A program made the position numbers and the translations under genes. The notes under the pieces were generated by a model, which saw only the letters and a program-made list of their open reading frames with translations, was not told the DNA's origin and ran no database searches. From Erythroxylum novogranatense (lineage: Eukaryota; Streptophyta; Magnoliopsida; Malpighiales; Erythroxylaceae): DNA of 64,000 nucleotides. The stretch lies in assembly GCA_029891385.1 (NCBI GenBank), contig CM057233.1, positions 11,907,460-11,971,459 on the forward strand, in the 5' to 3' direction. Of the stretch, positions 8,942 to 20,785 are shown piece after piece. Within the stretch, counting starts at the first letter, position 1, and each line of letters starts with the position of its first letter.

Positions 8942-11452
8942 TTAGCGATTCTGGCTCTTCAGCAGTTTTGTTATCAACTTTTTCAGATCATTCACCGTCT
9001 CCTTCAATTCGTTGACTTCATGACGTAATCTGCTAGACTCATTTGGTGGGTCAATCAATGAGGAGGCTTGATCAATATCTGCTGATGGAGGAGTGAAGGG
9101 AATTGAAGTAGTGTAAGCATCAGAGGATGGAATGTAGTCTTCATTGATCTCAAAAGCAGGTGGACGAATGAACGTTTAAGCTTCAGGAAGATTTAAGTCA
9201 AAAGGAACAGGCAACATCAGCAACTGTCTTCCTTGCAGGGGTGATGCTTGTGATTGAATAGATAGTGTATTAGACAAAGGGCCAATACGTAGAACTGTCT
9301 GAACAAGGAACTCAATAAAAGTTCCTGTTCTTATGCTTCCCCCTACTGGACAGTCTTCCTCCTTATTAGTATAGCTGCAGCTCGTTTTATCTGGATTCTG
9401 TGCAGAAGCGCATGCTTCATCAATTCTTCGCACTTCTTCTGCAATTTGATCTGCGGACAGATCATCACTGGCATCATCTTCAGGAAATAATTTTGACTTC
9501 CCCCTAGTGAAATCTAGTGGATATCTTGGCTGTATATCTTGTGCAACCTTTATCTCTGTGTTCTCTGTGATTGGGAAAATAGTACACGGTTGGCAGGGAC
9601 GTTTTGAGGGATATGGCATAGTATCAGCAATCCTCAAAGTATCGTAGAAAAACTTTTCATCTTCTTTGAGTAACTCCCATGTGTTACTATTAATCACCAT
9701 AGGTTGTACCATAGCCACTATCTTCTTCACTGGTTGAACACCGATTGCAATAGCAGTCCTCCGTCTGGTAACAACTTCCACCATTTTGATCTTCAGCTTC
9801 TGTTTCCTCAAAAACTTATGGTAGTTGTAAACCATCAGACACGGTTTATCATCATCCGAATCTGATACTGCTGTTGCCTCTGGTTGTGCTTCAGTAGGAG
9901 TCTCCTGAACCGGCCCTTCCTCTACTGGTTCCTCCTTTTGAGCAATAGGTGTTTCCTGAACCGGGCTTTCTTCCACTGGTGCCTTCTGTTAGACAATAGG
10001 GGTTTTCTGAACTATACACTGCTCAGTTTCTGTTTCTTCTTGAGCAGCATCAATAGTTTCTTTTTGTTGACTAACTTCCTCAGCAGTTGAAATGGTCTTC
10101 TTTCGACTAACCTTCTTAGTCTTTACCTCTGCTTTAGTCAGTCTTACCGATTTCTTTACTGGAGATTTTCCTCTCTCAGATTTTGATTTTCTCTTCCTCT
10201 CAGTCTCTTTGGCTTTTCTGGCTGTATCTTCTTCCAAAATAGAGACTAAGGATCTTGTGGCTCTGGGTGCACAAGATTGAGAAGTTTCATCCCGACTCTG
10301 TTCTCTGGAAATCTTTTCTTCTTGTTGCCTCAGAGTCCTAATCCTTGGTGATCTCTTCGTTTTTTTCATAACTTCGCTCAAAAGACTTTCTCCTCGTCTT
10401 TTTGACGCACTTTGTTCCGTCCTCTTGGATTGGCTTTCTTCGAAATGAGGACTCGCCTGTTTAATGAGAGGTCTTCCTAACACTCTCCTTAATTCATTCG
10501 TAGGCGATTTGATACTGACTGGAGACTGAGAACTTGAAGTGGGAGTCTTCTTCAATACACGCTCCCCCTCAGTTCTTGACTTCCTTGAAGAGTCAGCTTG
10601 GTCTTTGTCTATTGTGCTTAGACCCATTCGCCGTATCGTGTTTGCATCGATCTTGCTCTTCACAGGAACAATTCTTCTAAATCCTTGGTGCAGACGAACA
10701 CCGGATTCCATAAAAATCTTCGTCAGAAGCATACCATAAGGATAACTGGTTGATTCCTTCATCCCCTTAATCATATAATGAAGGATTAAGAAGGGTAAAT
10801 CTATGGGATTTCGATTCAGTAGGTAGAATAGACATTGTTCATCTAGAGTGGTCACCAAGTTTCTTGAGCCAATTCTGGGTAGAATGCAACTAAACAAAAT
10901 TGCGTGAAGAACCCTAGCCTTCGGAATCAAATTGGATGTCTTCCTCTCCCATGGATCATTGGTGCCATATAGTTGCCTTCTGATATCTTCTTCTTTCATA
11001 CCAACTTGGGACATCCATCCGGCCTTGGTAGACAGTTTCTCACCAACCGATGGACAATCGGTCACCTTCTTTATAAGCTCCTTTGTCACAACAACAGATA
11101 TGCTATCTACAAAGGATACAATAGTGTTGTCTACTAGACGGGCGTTCTTCCAAAACTCATATACCTCATTCGTGTATACCGGTTCTTGTGCCTGGAAGAA
11201 GTTCCTCCAACCAGCTCTTATGATTTCTGGTTCTACATCCATGCCGTCTCTTCTTAGTGACTCGAAATTCACAAGTCTTCCAAAAATCATAGCTGGTTCC
11301 ATTGTGTAGAACAAAAACTGACTTCTGGAAAGCTTTTCGAGTGAGATGTTTTGAGAGAATTGGTAAAGCAGAAACGAACCGTCTGGAGATGATAGAAAGA
11401 AACGCAATAATTTTCTACTTGTAGGGTTATAGTCTGGTGAGTTCAGAATCAT
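8942..11452 (-). pseudogene. Env-like frame of SIRE-type copia (extra frame after pol)
   Basis: One frame of about 837 codons runs from 11452 to a stop at 8942-8944, broken only by TAA at 9989-9991 and TAA at 9176-9178. The N-terminal third (YTNEVYEFWKNARLVDN, then VTKELIKKVTDCPSVGEKL) resembles the 'putative plant transposon protein' domain found in plant retroelement frames of this position. The middle is very basic and serine-rich (RKSKSERGKSPVKKSVRLTK). Acidic PVQETP repeats follow. The C-terminus (SSRLRHEVNELKETVNDLKK) has coiled-coil character. I see no convincing signal peptide or strong membrane segment, so an envelope role is only inherited from the lineage name. It is separated from RNase H by about 150 bp. 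Confidence 0.75.
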
Positions 11453-11608
11453 TAAGAACCTCGAGATTATCAGATTTTTTCCTCCGAAAATCTTCCTTGT
11501 GAGAGAAGTTACCAGCTGTAACTCACTGTGTCTAACGTCGTTAGTTTTGACGTTACTTTAGCTTGACCATTCACTTAACATAACCATGTTAAGATTGCGT
11601 CTGATCTT

Positions 11609-12103
11609 CTAGAACCGTTCTTCACTCAGTGGTTTAGTGAAGATATCTGCCCATTGAGGCTCTGTTTGAATGAACTGTAGAAGCACCACCTTCCTCTGAA
11701 CATAGTCTCTCAGGAAGTGATGTCTGGCTTCTATATGCTTCACTCTGGAATGTTGGATCGGATTCTTTGATAGATTGATTGCACTGGTGTTGTCGCAATA
11801 GATTGGAATCTTCTCTGCTTGAACTGAATAGTCTTCCAGTTGATACTTAATCCATAGCGTCGTGGAGAAAGAACTTGCAATGAATATATATTCTCGCTTC
11901 AATGGTTGATAGAAAGCAATTGAGCTTTGTCTCTTGCTTGACCAGGAGACTAGGTTTCCTCCAAGAAAGTGACATCCTCCACTTGTGCTCTTCCTTTCGA
12001 TTCTAGCTCCGGCATAGTCCGCATCGCAATATCCGATTAACCTGAAATCTTTACCTTTCTCAAACATTAAGCAAAGATCAAGAGTACCTGTGAGATATCT
12101 CAA
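11609..12103 (-). pseudogene. Copia RNase H
   Basis: The 164-residue frame starts near MRYLTGTLDLCLMF and shows the copia RNase H pattern: YCDADYAG, KSTSGGCHFLGG, WSSKRQSSIA, IYCDNTSAINLSKNPI, HIEARHHFLRDYV and the terminal ADIFTKPL. The enzyme degrades the RNA strand of the RNA-DNA hybrid. The acidic residues of YCDAD and YCDN are present. The usual STAEAEY segment is altered to QPLKREYIF, so a catalytic acidic residue region has drifted. A frame change separates it from RT at about 12100. Confidence 0.9.
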
Positions 12104-13197
12104 AATTCTTTAACAAAGAATAAATGAGACTCTCTAGGATCGGCCTGAAATCTTGCACACAAGCGTACACTGAACAAAATATCAGGTTTACTTGCTGTAA
12201 GATACGGTAATGAACCGATCATCCCTCTATATAGGGTTTGATCCACCTTCTTACCAAGTTCATCTTTCGACAAAAGGTTTGAAGGATGCATCGGAGTTGA
12301 CATAGGCTTCACTTGATTCATATCAAATTTATTCAACAACTCTTTCACATACTTTTTTTGATGAATGAAGATCTTCTCTTCGGTTTGCTTAACTTGCAAC
12401 CCAAGAAAGAACTTCAACTCACCCATCATACTCATTTCAAATTCGTTCTTCATTAGACTCTCAAACTTCATGCATAACTCTTTTGAAGTAGCACCAAAAA
12501 TGATATCATCAACGTAGATCTGTACTAAGATAAAATCATTCTGAAAATTCTTCCTAAAGAGCATCTTATCAACTCGACCTCTACTGAAACCATTTTCTAT
12601 TAAAAAGGTACTTAGACGATCATACCAAGCTCTAGGGGCTTGCTTCAGGCCGTATAAGGCTATGTGAAGTCTATAGACATAGTCTGGGTTTTTAACATCT
12701 TCGAAGCCAGGTGGTTGCTTTACATATACCTCTTCATCTATAAAGCCATTCAGAAATGCACTCTTTACATCCATCTGAAACAACTTTATATCATGGCAGA
12801 TCGCATATGCCAACAAAATCCTTATAGCTTCAAGTCTCGCTACTGGAGCATATGTTTCATTGTAGTCTATTCCTTTTTGTTGATTATAGCCTTGTGCTAC
12901 TAATCTAGCCTTATTTCGACTTACTCTTCCTGATTCGTCTAACTTATTCTTAAAAACCTATCTGGTTCCTATAATGGATTTCTTAAGGGGTTTCGGAACT
13001 AAGGACCAGACGTTATTCCTAGTAAATTGATTCAGCTCCTCTTGCATGGCTAATACCCAAGCTTCGTCTTGAAGAGCTTCCTCAACCTTCTTAGGCTCTA
13101 TTTCAGAGATAAAAGCTATATTAGCTTCTCTTCTGAATCTGGATCTCTTCCTAACTCCTTCTGAGGTCTCTCCGATAATTAACTCTTCTGATGAGAA
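12100..13197 (-). pseudogene. Copia reverse transcriptase
   Basis: The domain runs from EEALQDEAWVLAMQEELNQF through KARLVAQGYNQQKGIDY, DVKSAFLNGFIDEEVYV, LYGLKQAPRAWYDRL and the catalytic QIYVDDIIFG to LPYLTASKPDILFSV. YVDD and the first catalytic Asp (MDVKSAF) are intact. A TAG at 12958-12960 interrupts the frame just before VFKNKLDESGR, where the family has a conserved Trp. The C-terminal end passes out of frame near 12100. Reverse transcriptase copies the element RNA into cDNA in virus-like particles. Confidence 0.92.
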
Positions 13198-14405
13198 CTT
13201 TTATACTTCCAATCTTTTCTTAGTTCAATAGTTTCTAGAATATCCTCAATTTTGTTCTCATGAGTATCTGATGAAGGAGTTTCTGTGGTATCGTCTAAGT
13301 TCTTTGAAGGACCTTCATTCTCCATGTCATCTTCCTTATGGGGTTGGGAACTATCATCAAACTTGACATGGATGGTCTCTTTAACAGTCTTTGAAGTAAG
13401 GTTGCAAACTCGAAATGCCTTAGACGATGATGAGTAGCCTAAAAAGATTCCTGGATAGGTCTTTGAATCGAATTTATCCAACAGCTCTTTTGTATTCAAA
13501 ATGGAACATTTGCACCCGAATGGATGAAAGTAAGATATGCTTGATCTTCTTCCATTCCATAACTCATAAGGAGTCTTCTCCAACATAGGTCACAACAGAA
13601 TTCTATTCTGAATATAGCAACTTGTATTCACAACTTCTGCCCAGAAGTACTTAGGAAGATTCATCTCACATAGCATGGTCCTTGCCATCTCTTGAATAGT
13701 CCTATTCTTCCTTTCAACAACTCCATTCTGTTGTGGAGTTCTAGGGGCCGAGAAGTTGTGAGAAATTCCATTCTCCTCACAGAATACTCTAAACTTCTCA
13801 TTTTCAAACTCTCCACCATGGTCACTCCTGATACTGGCTCTAGACATTCCTTTTTCATTCTGTAACTTTCTGGATAAGGTTCTAAAGCACTTAAAAGACT
13901 CATCTTTGTGTGATAAAAACAATATTCAACAAAATCGAGTAAAGTCATCAACAATAATAAGTCCATATTTCTTTCTGCCAAGACTCATTGTTCTTGTTGG
14001 ACCAAATAAATCCATATGTAACAATTCTAAAGGTCTAGATGAGGTTACAAAACTTTTAGAAAAAAAAGAGGTTTTAACTTGTTTTCCTTTCAAACAATTT
14101 TCACAGAAAAATTCTTTGTCAAAACTTATTTTTGGCAAACCTCTTACCAAATCATGTTTTACCAATTTTGAAATATGTTTCAAAGAGACATGACCTAGCT
14201 TTTTATGCCAGATTAGTCTTTCTTCTTCAGAAGATAGAAAACATGAAATATTTTGACTTTGAAAATCTTCTAAATTGATTTTGTAAAGATTGTTTCTTCT
14301 CTTGGCAGATAAAAGTATAGACCCATCTTTGTTTCTGACTTCGCAAAGATCTTGATTGAATGTAACTGTGAAACCAGAATCACACAATTGACTGACGCTA
14401 ATCAA
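13179..14405 (-). pseudogene. Copia integrase with GAG-pre-integrase zinc region
   Basis: The N-terminal part has the HHCC-type zinc region (LIWHKKLGHVSLKHI ... CENCLKGKQ). The core follows, with HMDLFGPTRT (first Asp), SDHGGEFENEKF (second Asp) and PRTPQQNGVVERKNRTIQ (Glu region). A later segment has LEKTPYELWNGRR and FHPFGCKCSILN. Two stops lie in the same frame, TGA near 13923 and TGA at about 13587. They fall where a Trp and an Arg are expected, and both fit C:G to T:A change. Integrase inserts the cDNA; its position before RT confirms Ty1/copia. Confidence 0.92.
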
Positions 14406-14868
14406 GTTATGCTTCAGACCATCAACAAGCAGTACATTATTTATGCATGCAAAGGAATCTTTACCTATTTTCCCGATTCCAATAATTTTGCCCTGCTGGT
14501 TGTCTCCGAAAGTTACCGATCCTTCCTTCTTATACTAAAGGTCTAGGAACATAGACCTTCTTCCCGTCATGTGTCGCGAGCATCCACTGTCTAAATACCA
14601 ATGATGTTTTCCGTATCTTCCAAGGAAGGATATCTGCAGGAGAAACTAATTTATTTTTTGGTACCCAGATTTTCTTGGGTCCTTTACGGTTAGTAGTATA
14701 CATATGATGTGATCTTTGATGCATATAACTAGGTCGTTGATTAAAATGAAATATCTTATGATTTCCCTTTTGAAAGACGGATTTTTTACGAGACTGTGTC
14801 TTGTTTCCTGTAAACCCTAATCCAGTCTTATCACTTGGATGTCTACATTTTCCAAGCATTTCATTCAT
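14406..14868 (-). pseudogene. Copia protease region
   Basis: On the minus strand near 14570-14600 the protease signature LDSGCSRHMTG can be read, with the catalytic Asp of the DSG motif. Upstream, a basic segment (KKIWVPKNK) links it to gag. The preceding frame (14530-14868) and the DSG frame differ, so a frameshift lies between them. The protease would cleave the copia polyprotein. Confidence 0.75.
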
Positions 14869-15063
14869 TTTCTTTGTACTTTCTATGAAAGTAGCTAAAT
14901 CAGCTGATAAATTCTTAATCCTTAGTTTAAGTTGATTGATCTCTTCTGATCTGTCTATAACTTTCCTTTTATCTTCTAATTGTTTCTTTAGACAAATATT
15001 TTCTCTCTCTATTACCTCAGTATGTCTAATATTTTCTGCATACTTTTTCTTTAACAGCTTGTA

Positions 15064-16257
15064 CTATTTCAGAATAGCATGAGAATCTTCTAACAATTCT
15101 GAGTAGGCATCATGCAGATTATCGTAGTCAGATTTTACCTCCTCATCACTATCTTCCTTGGCCATCAGGCAGATGTTCGCATGTTCTGATGACTCGGAAC
15201 CTGTATCTGATTCTGTTGATTCTAGATCTTCCCATGTTGCCATCATGCTTTTCTTGCCATCTTTACTCTTCTTTGGTTTCTTCTTGAGAGTAGGACATTC
15301 GGACTTGTAGTGTCCAGGCTGATTGCACTCGTAGCAGATGATAGAAGACTTTTCTGGTTTTGTTTCATCTTTACCATTCTTCCTGAATGACTGGTTCCCT
15401 CTGGACTTCTTTTTCCACATGCGTATTATCTTTCTGGAGATGAAAGATAACTCGTCGTCTTCATCACTTAACTCTGGTTCTGATTAGCTGGAGTTGTCAT
15501 CCTTTGATTCTTCAATTTTCAACGCTTTTGATGACTTCGTCCTTCTCTGAGCCTTATGATTCTTCTGTCCGGCCTTCAGTGCTATCGACTTGTCCCGCTT
15601 GGGCTTGTCTTCAGCATCGAGTTCAACTTCATGAATCTTCAAGGATCCCAGCAACTCATCCAGCTTTAACACGCTCAAGTCATTGGCTTCTTGGACCGTA
15701 GTAACTTTAGGTCTCCATCTCTTAGGAAGACTTCTTAGGATCTTTCGAACATGATCTTGATTGTTGTACGTCCTTCCAAGAGCTTTCAATCCATTGACAA
15801 TTGTTTGAAATCTTCCAAACATTTGATCAATAGATTCTTCATCTTCCATCCTGAAAAGTTCATATTGGTGCACAAGAATACTTATCTTGGATTTTTTAAC
15901 TTGGCTTATGCCTTCGTGAGCAATGGACAATGTGTCCCACATCTCTTTTGCAGTGTCGCATCCGTGGACTTTGTCGTACTCGCTCCTGCTTAGGGCACAC
16001 ATCAAGAAGAATTTCGCCTTTGAGTTTAGCTGTATTCTTGCTTTCTGATCAGCCGTCCATCTGTTCCGTGGAATAGAATTGCCTTCTTCATCTACGGGTG
16101 TATAGGGTCCGTTCTCTATTACTTCCCAAAGGTCGACATGAGTAGATTCGATGAATAACCGCATCCTATCTTTCCAGTAGTGATAGTCTTCTCCGTTGAA
16201 TGATGGAGGTCTAGTGACTGAGGCTCCTTCAGCGATGTATACATGTGATTCCGCCAT
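15064..16257 (-). pseudogene. Copia gag (capsid and zinc knuckle)
   Basis: The start is the Met at 16255-16257 (MAESHVYIAEGASVTRPP). The capsid-type part has PPSFNGEDYHYWKDRM, MWDTLSIAHEG and the QFGRF-like region. A single TAA at 15484-15486 interrupts it. The same frame then continues into a basic segment and the zinc knuckle CYECNQPGHYKSEC (CX2CX4HX4C, all ligands present), ending at TAG 15064-15066. Gag forms the particle and binds element RNA. Downstream sequence (14870-15060) is Lys/Glu-rich and looks like a coiled-coil spacer. Confidence 0.9.
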
Positions 16258-16297
16258 TATCTTTAATCCACACTTCGCCAAAGTGATTCTTGGATAC

Positions 16298-16314
16298 CAA
16301 GCTCTGATACCAAT
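16298..16314 (-). other. Copia primer-binding site (initiator Met tRNA)
   Basis: On the minus strand ATTGGTATCAGAGCTTGG follows the CACTTCA end of the 5' LTR. TGGTATCAGAGC is the standard plant initiator-Met tRNA complement. Confidence 0.9.
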
Positions 16315-17510
16315 TGAAGTGAATCACACGTTAATACAACACTTAGAAAACGATATTAGAATGCACGAGAAGGGGGGTTTGAATTGTGTATTCCCCTTTT
16401 TATAACTGTTTCGAAACTATTTGTTAGAAATAGAAATCTTTACCGAATTTTTATAGATTCTGATTATTCAAAACTTTTTAATATTATATATACAAACTGA
16501 GTAATGATTAAAACTTGAATCTAAAATATAGATAGAGAGTAAGAGTAGTAGACACGGAGATTTATCCTGGTTCACCCCAAACCGTGGGCTACGTCCATTC
16601 CTCAGAGTTTCTTCTGAGATTTCACTATCTCTTCAATCGTTACAAGTATTCTTTCACGAGCCTCTTCAGGTCTCTACAACCAGTATTCTTTCACACTTAG
16701 CCTCTGCAGGCTATCTGTTCAACTTTTCTTCTCGAAAAAATATTTGATCACTTGTACAGAAAAATAACACTCGGCTAAATCACTTTTTCACGTTGTAATT
16801 TTTCTTGCTATTGTGTAAGTATCTGTAAGTATGTAACTTTTGTGTGTGTGTCTAACTTTGCAATCTTCGACTTTGACTTGTATTTATAGCCTTCGTCTCC
16901 AACTGCTTCTTGATTCTTGAATCTTGAATCTTGAAAGAAACAGTTAATCAGTTGAGTTCTGTAACTAACTCGAACTGACTCTTGCGTCTGTTTCTTTTCT
17001 GCGTCTGCTTGCTTTTTTGCGTCTGCAGATCTCGCTTATGCGCTCGCTGCAGGCTCAGGTTGCGTCTCAGATCTGCCTCGCATTGCTCAAAGATTTGCAT
17101 CTTTTCATGTTTTTATCGTCTGTAGACTTAAATGCGTGTTGATTTCAACTGTTTCAACTTCGTCTATTTCTGAATTCGTCTGTGTTGATTTCAACTGTTT
17201 CAACTTCGTCTGTGTCTGAATTCGTCTGTGTTGATTTCAACTGTTTCAACTTCGTCTATTTCTGAATTTTTCTGTGTCTGAATTTGTCTGTGTTGATTTC
17301 AACTATTTCAACTTCGTCTATTTCTGAATTCGTCTGTGTCTGAATTCGTCTGTGTATGTCTGTGTCGACTTCGTCTGTGTTGATTTCTCCTGTTTCAACT
17401 TCGTCTGTATGCGTCTGTGTTCGACTTCATCTATTTTGTTTTTCTTTTTATTTGATCTCTTTTTGTTATACATCAAAATCATCTTTAAGTAAAGTCATCT
17501 AGACTTAACA
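16315..17510 (-). repeat. Copia 5' LTR
   Basis: It is 1196 bp and near-identical to 7653-8743 over most of its length. It carries a longer minisatellite. It ends CTTAACA at 17510, followed by target copy TATGT. Confidence 0.92.
17120..17425 (-). repeat. Minisatellite in the copia 5' LTR
   Basis: The phrase TTGATTTCAACTGTTTCAAC with intervening TTCGTCTGTGT/TATTTCTGAATT is repeated five or more times. The array is longer than in the 3' LTR, which explains most of the 105-bp difference between the LTRs. Confidence 0.8.
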
Positions 17511-17515
17511 TATGT

Positions 17516-20500
17516 TAATTCCTTAGTTGATTGATGATTGATGAGGTAGATGTTAATGAATGATATGTCATGTGGTATAGGTGAATTGAGTTGTTTTGGA
17601 TTGATTTTAATGATGTTAGATAAGAGGGTATTAAAGGAAGATGATTAAGTGTGTGTGCTGTAATTTTGTGGACTAAAGTTGAAGGATAGGTTGTGAGTTA
17701 GTTATGGTGGATATATGAAGTGAATTGAGTGAGAATTGGTTTAGAAATGGTATGAAAGATGTAGAATGTGAGTTAGGTTGTGAATTTGGAAAATTTGCTT
17801 TGTGTATGTTTCAATGTTTTGGTCATAACTTTTTATATGGTTATGCTATTGAGATGAGGTTTCTCTTGAATTAAACTTGAAAAATTTGGATAGAATTCGT
17901 ATGAAGGAAATACTATCCAATTTTGACTTGAAGGGTTCTGAATTTTGCCTTGAAAGTGGGCAATATGTGCAGGATGGATAGTGCCATGTTTGTGATCCTA
18001 ACATTGAAAATTTGTGACCTGAAACGTTGGGCAATTTTTTTAGGCTAAATGAGATAGATTTTGCGAAATTTGTCTTCATGAAAGTTGAATATTTTCTTGT
18101 TAGCTTTCTATCGCCACTAAGTATGACATTTTTCGATTTTGAGGTTAAAAGTTATGACTTGTTAATTTTCATATGGTATTTCAAAGTATTAATGTGCTTT
18201 GTGTGTGAAATGTCTCTAAGTATGGGTTTTGTGGTTACTATACTTTGAAGCCAATTCTGGATTGTTATGGTTTAAATTAGCTCAAGTGGTCTTATGGAAA
18301 GTCGTAGAGGAATGTATTAGCTTTGTACTGATGTATAATATGCTATTTTTAGATGTAAGAATTGTAAGTTATGGATTTTTAAAGTATGGATATGGTTTAG
18401 GTGATATCTTTATTTAACAATCTTTAACAAGGTAGTCACAATCATCTGAGAAATTGACCTAGTTAAAGGTGGAATTTGCTTCTAAGTCCTGCATGAGAAT
18501 TGTATAATGTTTTCTGATCTTTTCATTCATATAAAGCATGGAATTTTTGGACAATGGGATAGAAAGTTATGAGTTTGAGAAGATTGTGGTACTGTTAGGA
18601 TGACATGTGCAGGGCAGAAACTTTGATTGAGATTTTGACCCATTTAGAGGTTGCATTTGCTTTCAAGTTGTTTTGAAAGTTGTATAATATGTTTAAAAAT
18701 CTTGGAATTTTTGGTAAAGGGAATGAGAAGATATGATTTTTGGAAGAATTTTGTACTACTTTAGAAAATTGTGATTAGGCAGAAACTTTGATTGAATTTT
18801 TTACAAGGGATGAAATTGGTTTTTGAGTCCTTGATGGAACTTATAGAGTTTTCTGTGTTATTTCTAATGACACCAAATTTGTCACATTTGGAAACTTGTG
18901 TGAAAAGTTAGGTTTTGTGAAATAAGAGAGGGAAATAGATACAAATGTGATTTTCTTAGAATTGTATTTTTTGTTCTAATTTGACCATTTTGCCATTCTT
19001 TTGTGTATAATTTTGTCATCCGACTTCCGATTGACTCGATTTTTGAGACGTCGGATTCGTAAGTCATTTAATTGCTATCCATGAGAATTTGTGAATTTTG
19101 GAGATTAAATTGAAAGTTTTGGATTAAATCAAAGTTAGAGGACCGAGCGATTATTTTCTATTCCGTGTTTTAGCAACAATTAGACGTATAGAGATCCGAA
19201 TTGAGTGATTTTGGTGTCTTTGGATTTCAAAAATTTAGAGAAAATTTATGTGATGAATATTTATGGAATAATACAAGGAATGTCACGAACATGCATTGTA
19301 CACATTTTAATTTCTACATGTGCATTATTAAATATTTCTGATTATACATTTGGAAATATTGGTGTATTTTAATTGTTATAGAGGCGCGTTTGAAACGTCA
19401 ACCCATAGATGTTGCCGAGACTTTTAGGCATTAACTCGGAAACTATTGGTGAGTGACCTAGACGGATCTCTCAATTATTAATTGCTTATAATTTTGCGGT
19501 GAATAATGGTGGGTTGTGATTTGTGTCTGATTGTGGATTCTGGACAGAAAGTCCGACGATTGAGTATTGGGGAGCTATGGCATAAAATTTCTACTTGTAC
19601 GTGAATTTGGGACCTACGTGTTTTAATGTGATTAATTGTGATCGTGTTTTAATGTGATTAATTGTGACATATGCATAAGTGCATAATTGTGACATATGCA
19701 TTTCATTCATAAATACATGATCAGATAATGACAGTTGTGACCGGAGCAGCCACCAAGAGCTAAAAGCTCAACGATTGTATTCGGGCCTCGAGCCCCACAA
19801 CGATTTAGAGCCTCAAGCTCAACGATTAATGTGCTCATATTTGAAAATTCAGGCGCTCGGTCACAACACCATAATAAATTGGAAAAGTGTCACATGCCCA
19901 TTTCATATGCATTTGGTTTAATCTCTTTGATTGAGTGAAAGGCAAAATGTCTTATACTTATGTGAAAATAAAAGTGTTAATTGTGGGACCATGTGATACT
20001 TCTGATTTATGTGAAATTATGAAATACCTGTGATATGCTTGATTGTTGCATGAATTGAGTGACCATCGATGATGGTTACCTTACTGAGTTCGTAAACTCA
20101 CCCAAAATTGCAATATATTTTTCAGGACCGAGAGTAGACTCCTAGCTCCAGAAGGACTTTTCCTGCCGTGTAGATTGTGTTGGCGAGAGAAGTCATGGCT
20201 CACAGGTCAGTCAGCTGCGAATTGTGGGATGACCTAGATAGATCTGCTGTATTTTTCCTCTTTCATGTAGCATTTGTACTAGGTTTTTGGGATTGATGTA
20301 CAGACAGTAAAAGATGACAGACGTGTAAATTTCTATTTTTGATGAAATGAAATGAGGAAAATTTTGGTTTCAAAAAGTTCGTGATTTTATATTGATGTTT
20401 TATTATGATGCCATGTGAAGTGAAATAGTGATCGATCGTAGCTCACTCTTATCGTAGGATATGTACCGGAATGACCTGCGGGCGTCCCGGTGTGTACCCT

Positions 20501-20519
20501 ACGGTAAGGGGCCACTACA
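17516..20519 (+). repeat. Tekay-like 3' LTR, second part
   Basis: This continues the LTR begun at 6706. It contains diverged repeats of roughly 168 bp between about 17810 and 18900 (for example GCAGAAACTTTGATTGA near 18614 and 18782). It also has the TATAGAGGCGC segment near 19378, GAGC-N5-GCTC hairpins at 19757 and 19808 and the multi-hairpin element at 20057. The end is placed at CCACTACA (20519). Its terminal region differs from the other Tekay-like LTRs here, so it is a different subfamily. Joined length is near 3.9 kb. Confidence 0.6.
20057..20104 (+). other. Conserved multi-hairpin LTR element, copy 2
   Basis: It reads GAGTGACCATCGATGATGG, then TGAGTTCGTAAACTCA and CCCA. Stem 1 extends to TGACCAT/ATGGTTA with one G-T wobble. 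Stem 2 keeps six pairs with loop CGTA in place of CGCA. The third hairpin seen in other copies is absent. Confidence 0.7.
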
Positions 20520-20785
20520 TATCTTAGCTTTTTCCTTTCCCGTTTATCATTTACCGAAAAAGATTGGAAAACAGTGTTCCACAGCATAATCACTAGATGC
20601 TTGTCTAGCAATTGCTTAAAATGATTACCTGAAGAATTTCTTTAATACTTTTAACCTTTTAAGTCTTTTGGAGTATGCAATGCCTTTGAATGTTACCATT
20701 TGAGAAGCTACATCTTTTTGAAAATACGTTTCTAAGCATATCATCAAGTATGCGAGTAATTTAACATTTTGAACTTTTTTCCCAG

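Larger units (their letters stand above)
7653..17510 (-). mobile_element. SIRE/Maximus-type Ty1/copia retrotransposon with env-like frame
   Basis: The 9.9-kb element reads on the minus strand: LTR, initiator-Met primer site, gag, protease, integrase, RT, RNase H, env-like frame, polypurine tract, LTR. Integrase before RT is the copia order. The additional long frame after RNase H marks the SIRE/Maximus lineage. Flanks are TATAT (7648-7652) and TATGT (17511-17515), a 5-bp target duplication with one change. Stops and frame changes in every domain show this copy is inactive. Confidence 0.9.

Noticed and set aside
10932..11309. 125-codon plus-strand frame
   Set aside because: It is the antisense shadow of the copia env-like frame.
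20513..20519. CACTACA as the left end of the CACTA that ends at 22275
   Set aside because: Only 7 bases match the right terminus, flanking triplets differ (GGC and AAA), no subterminal motifs follow, and the TACA is better read as an LTR end.
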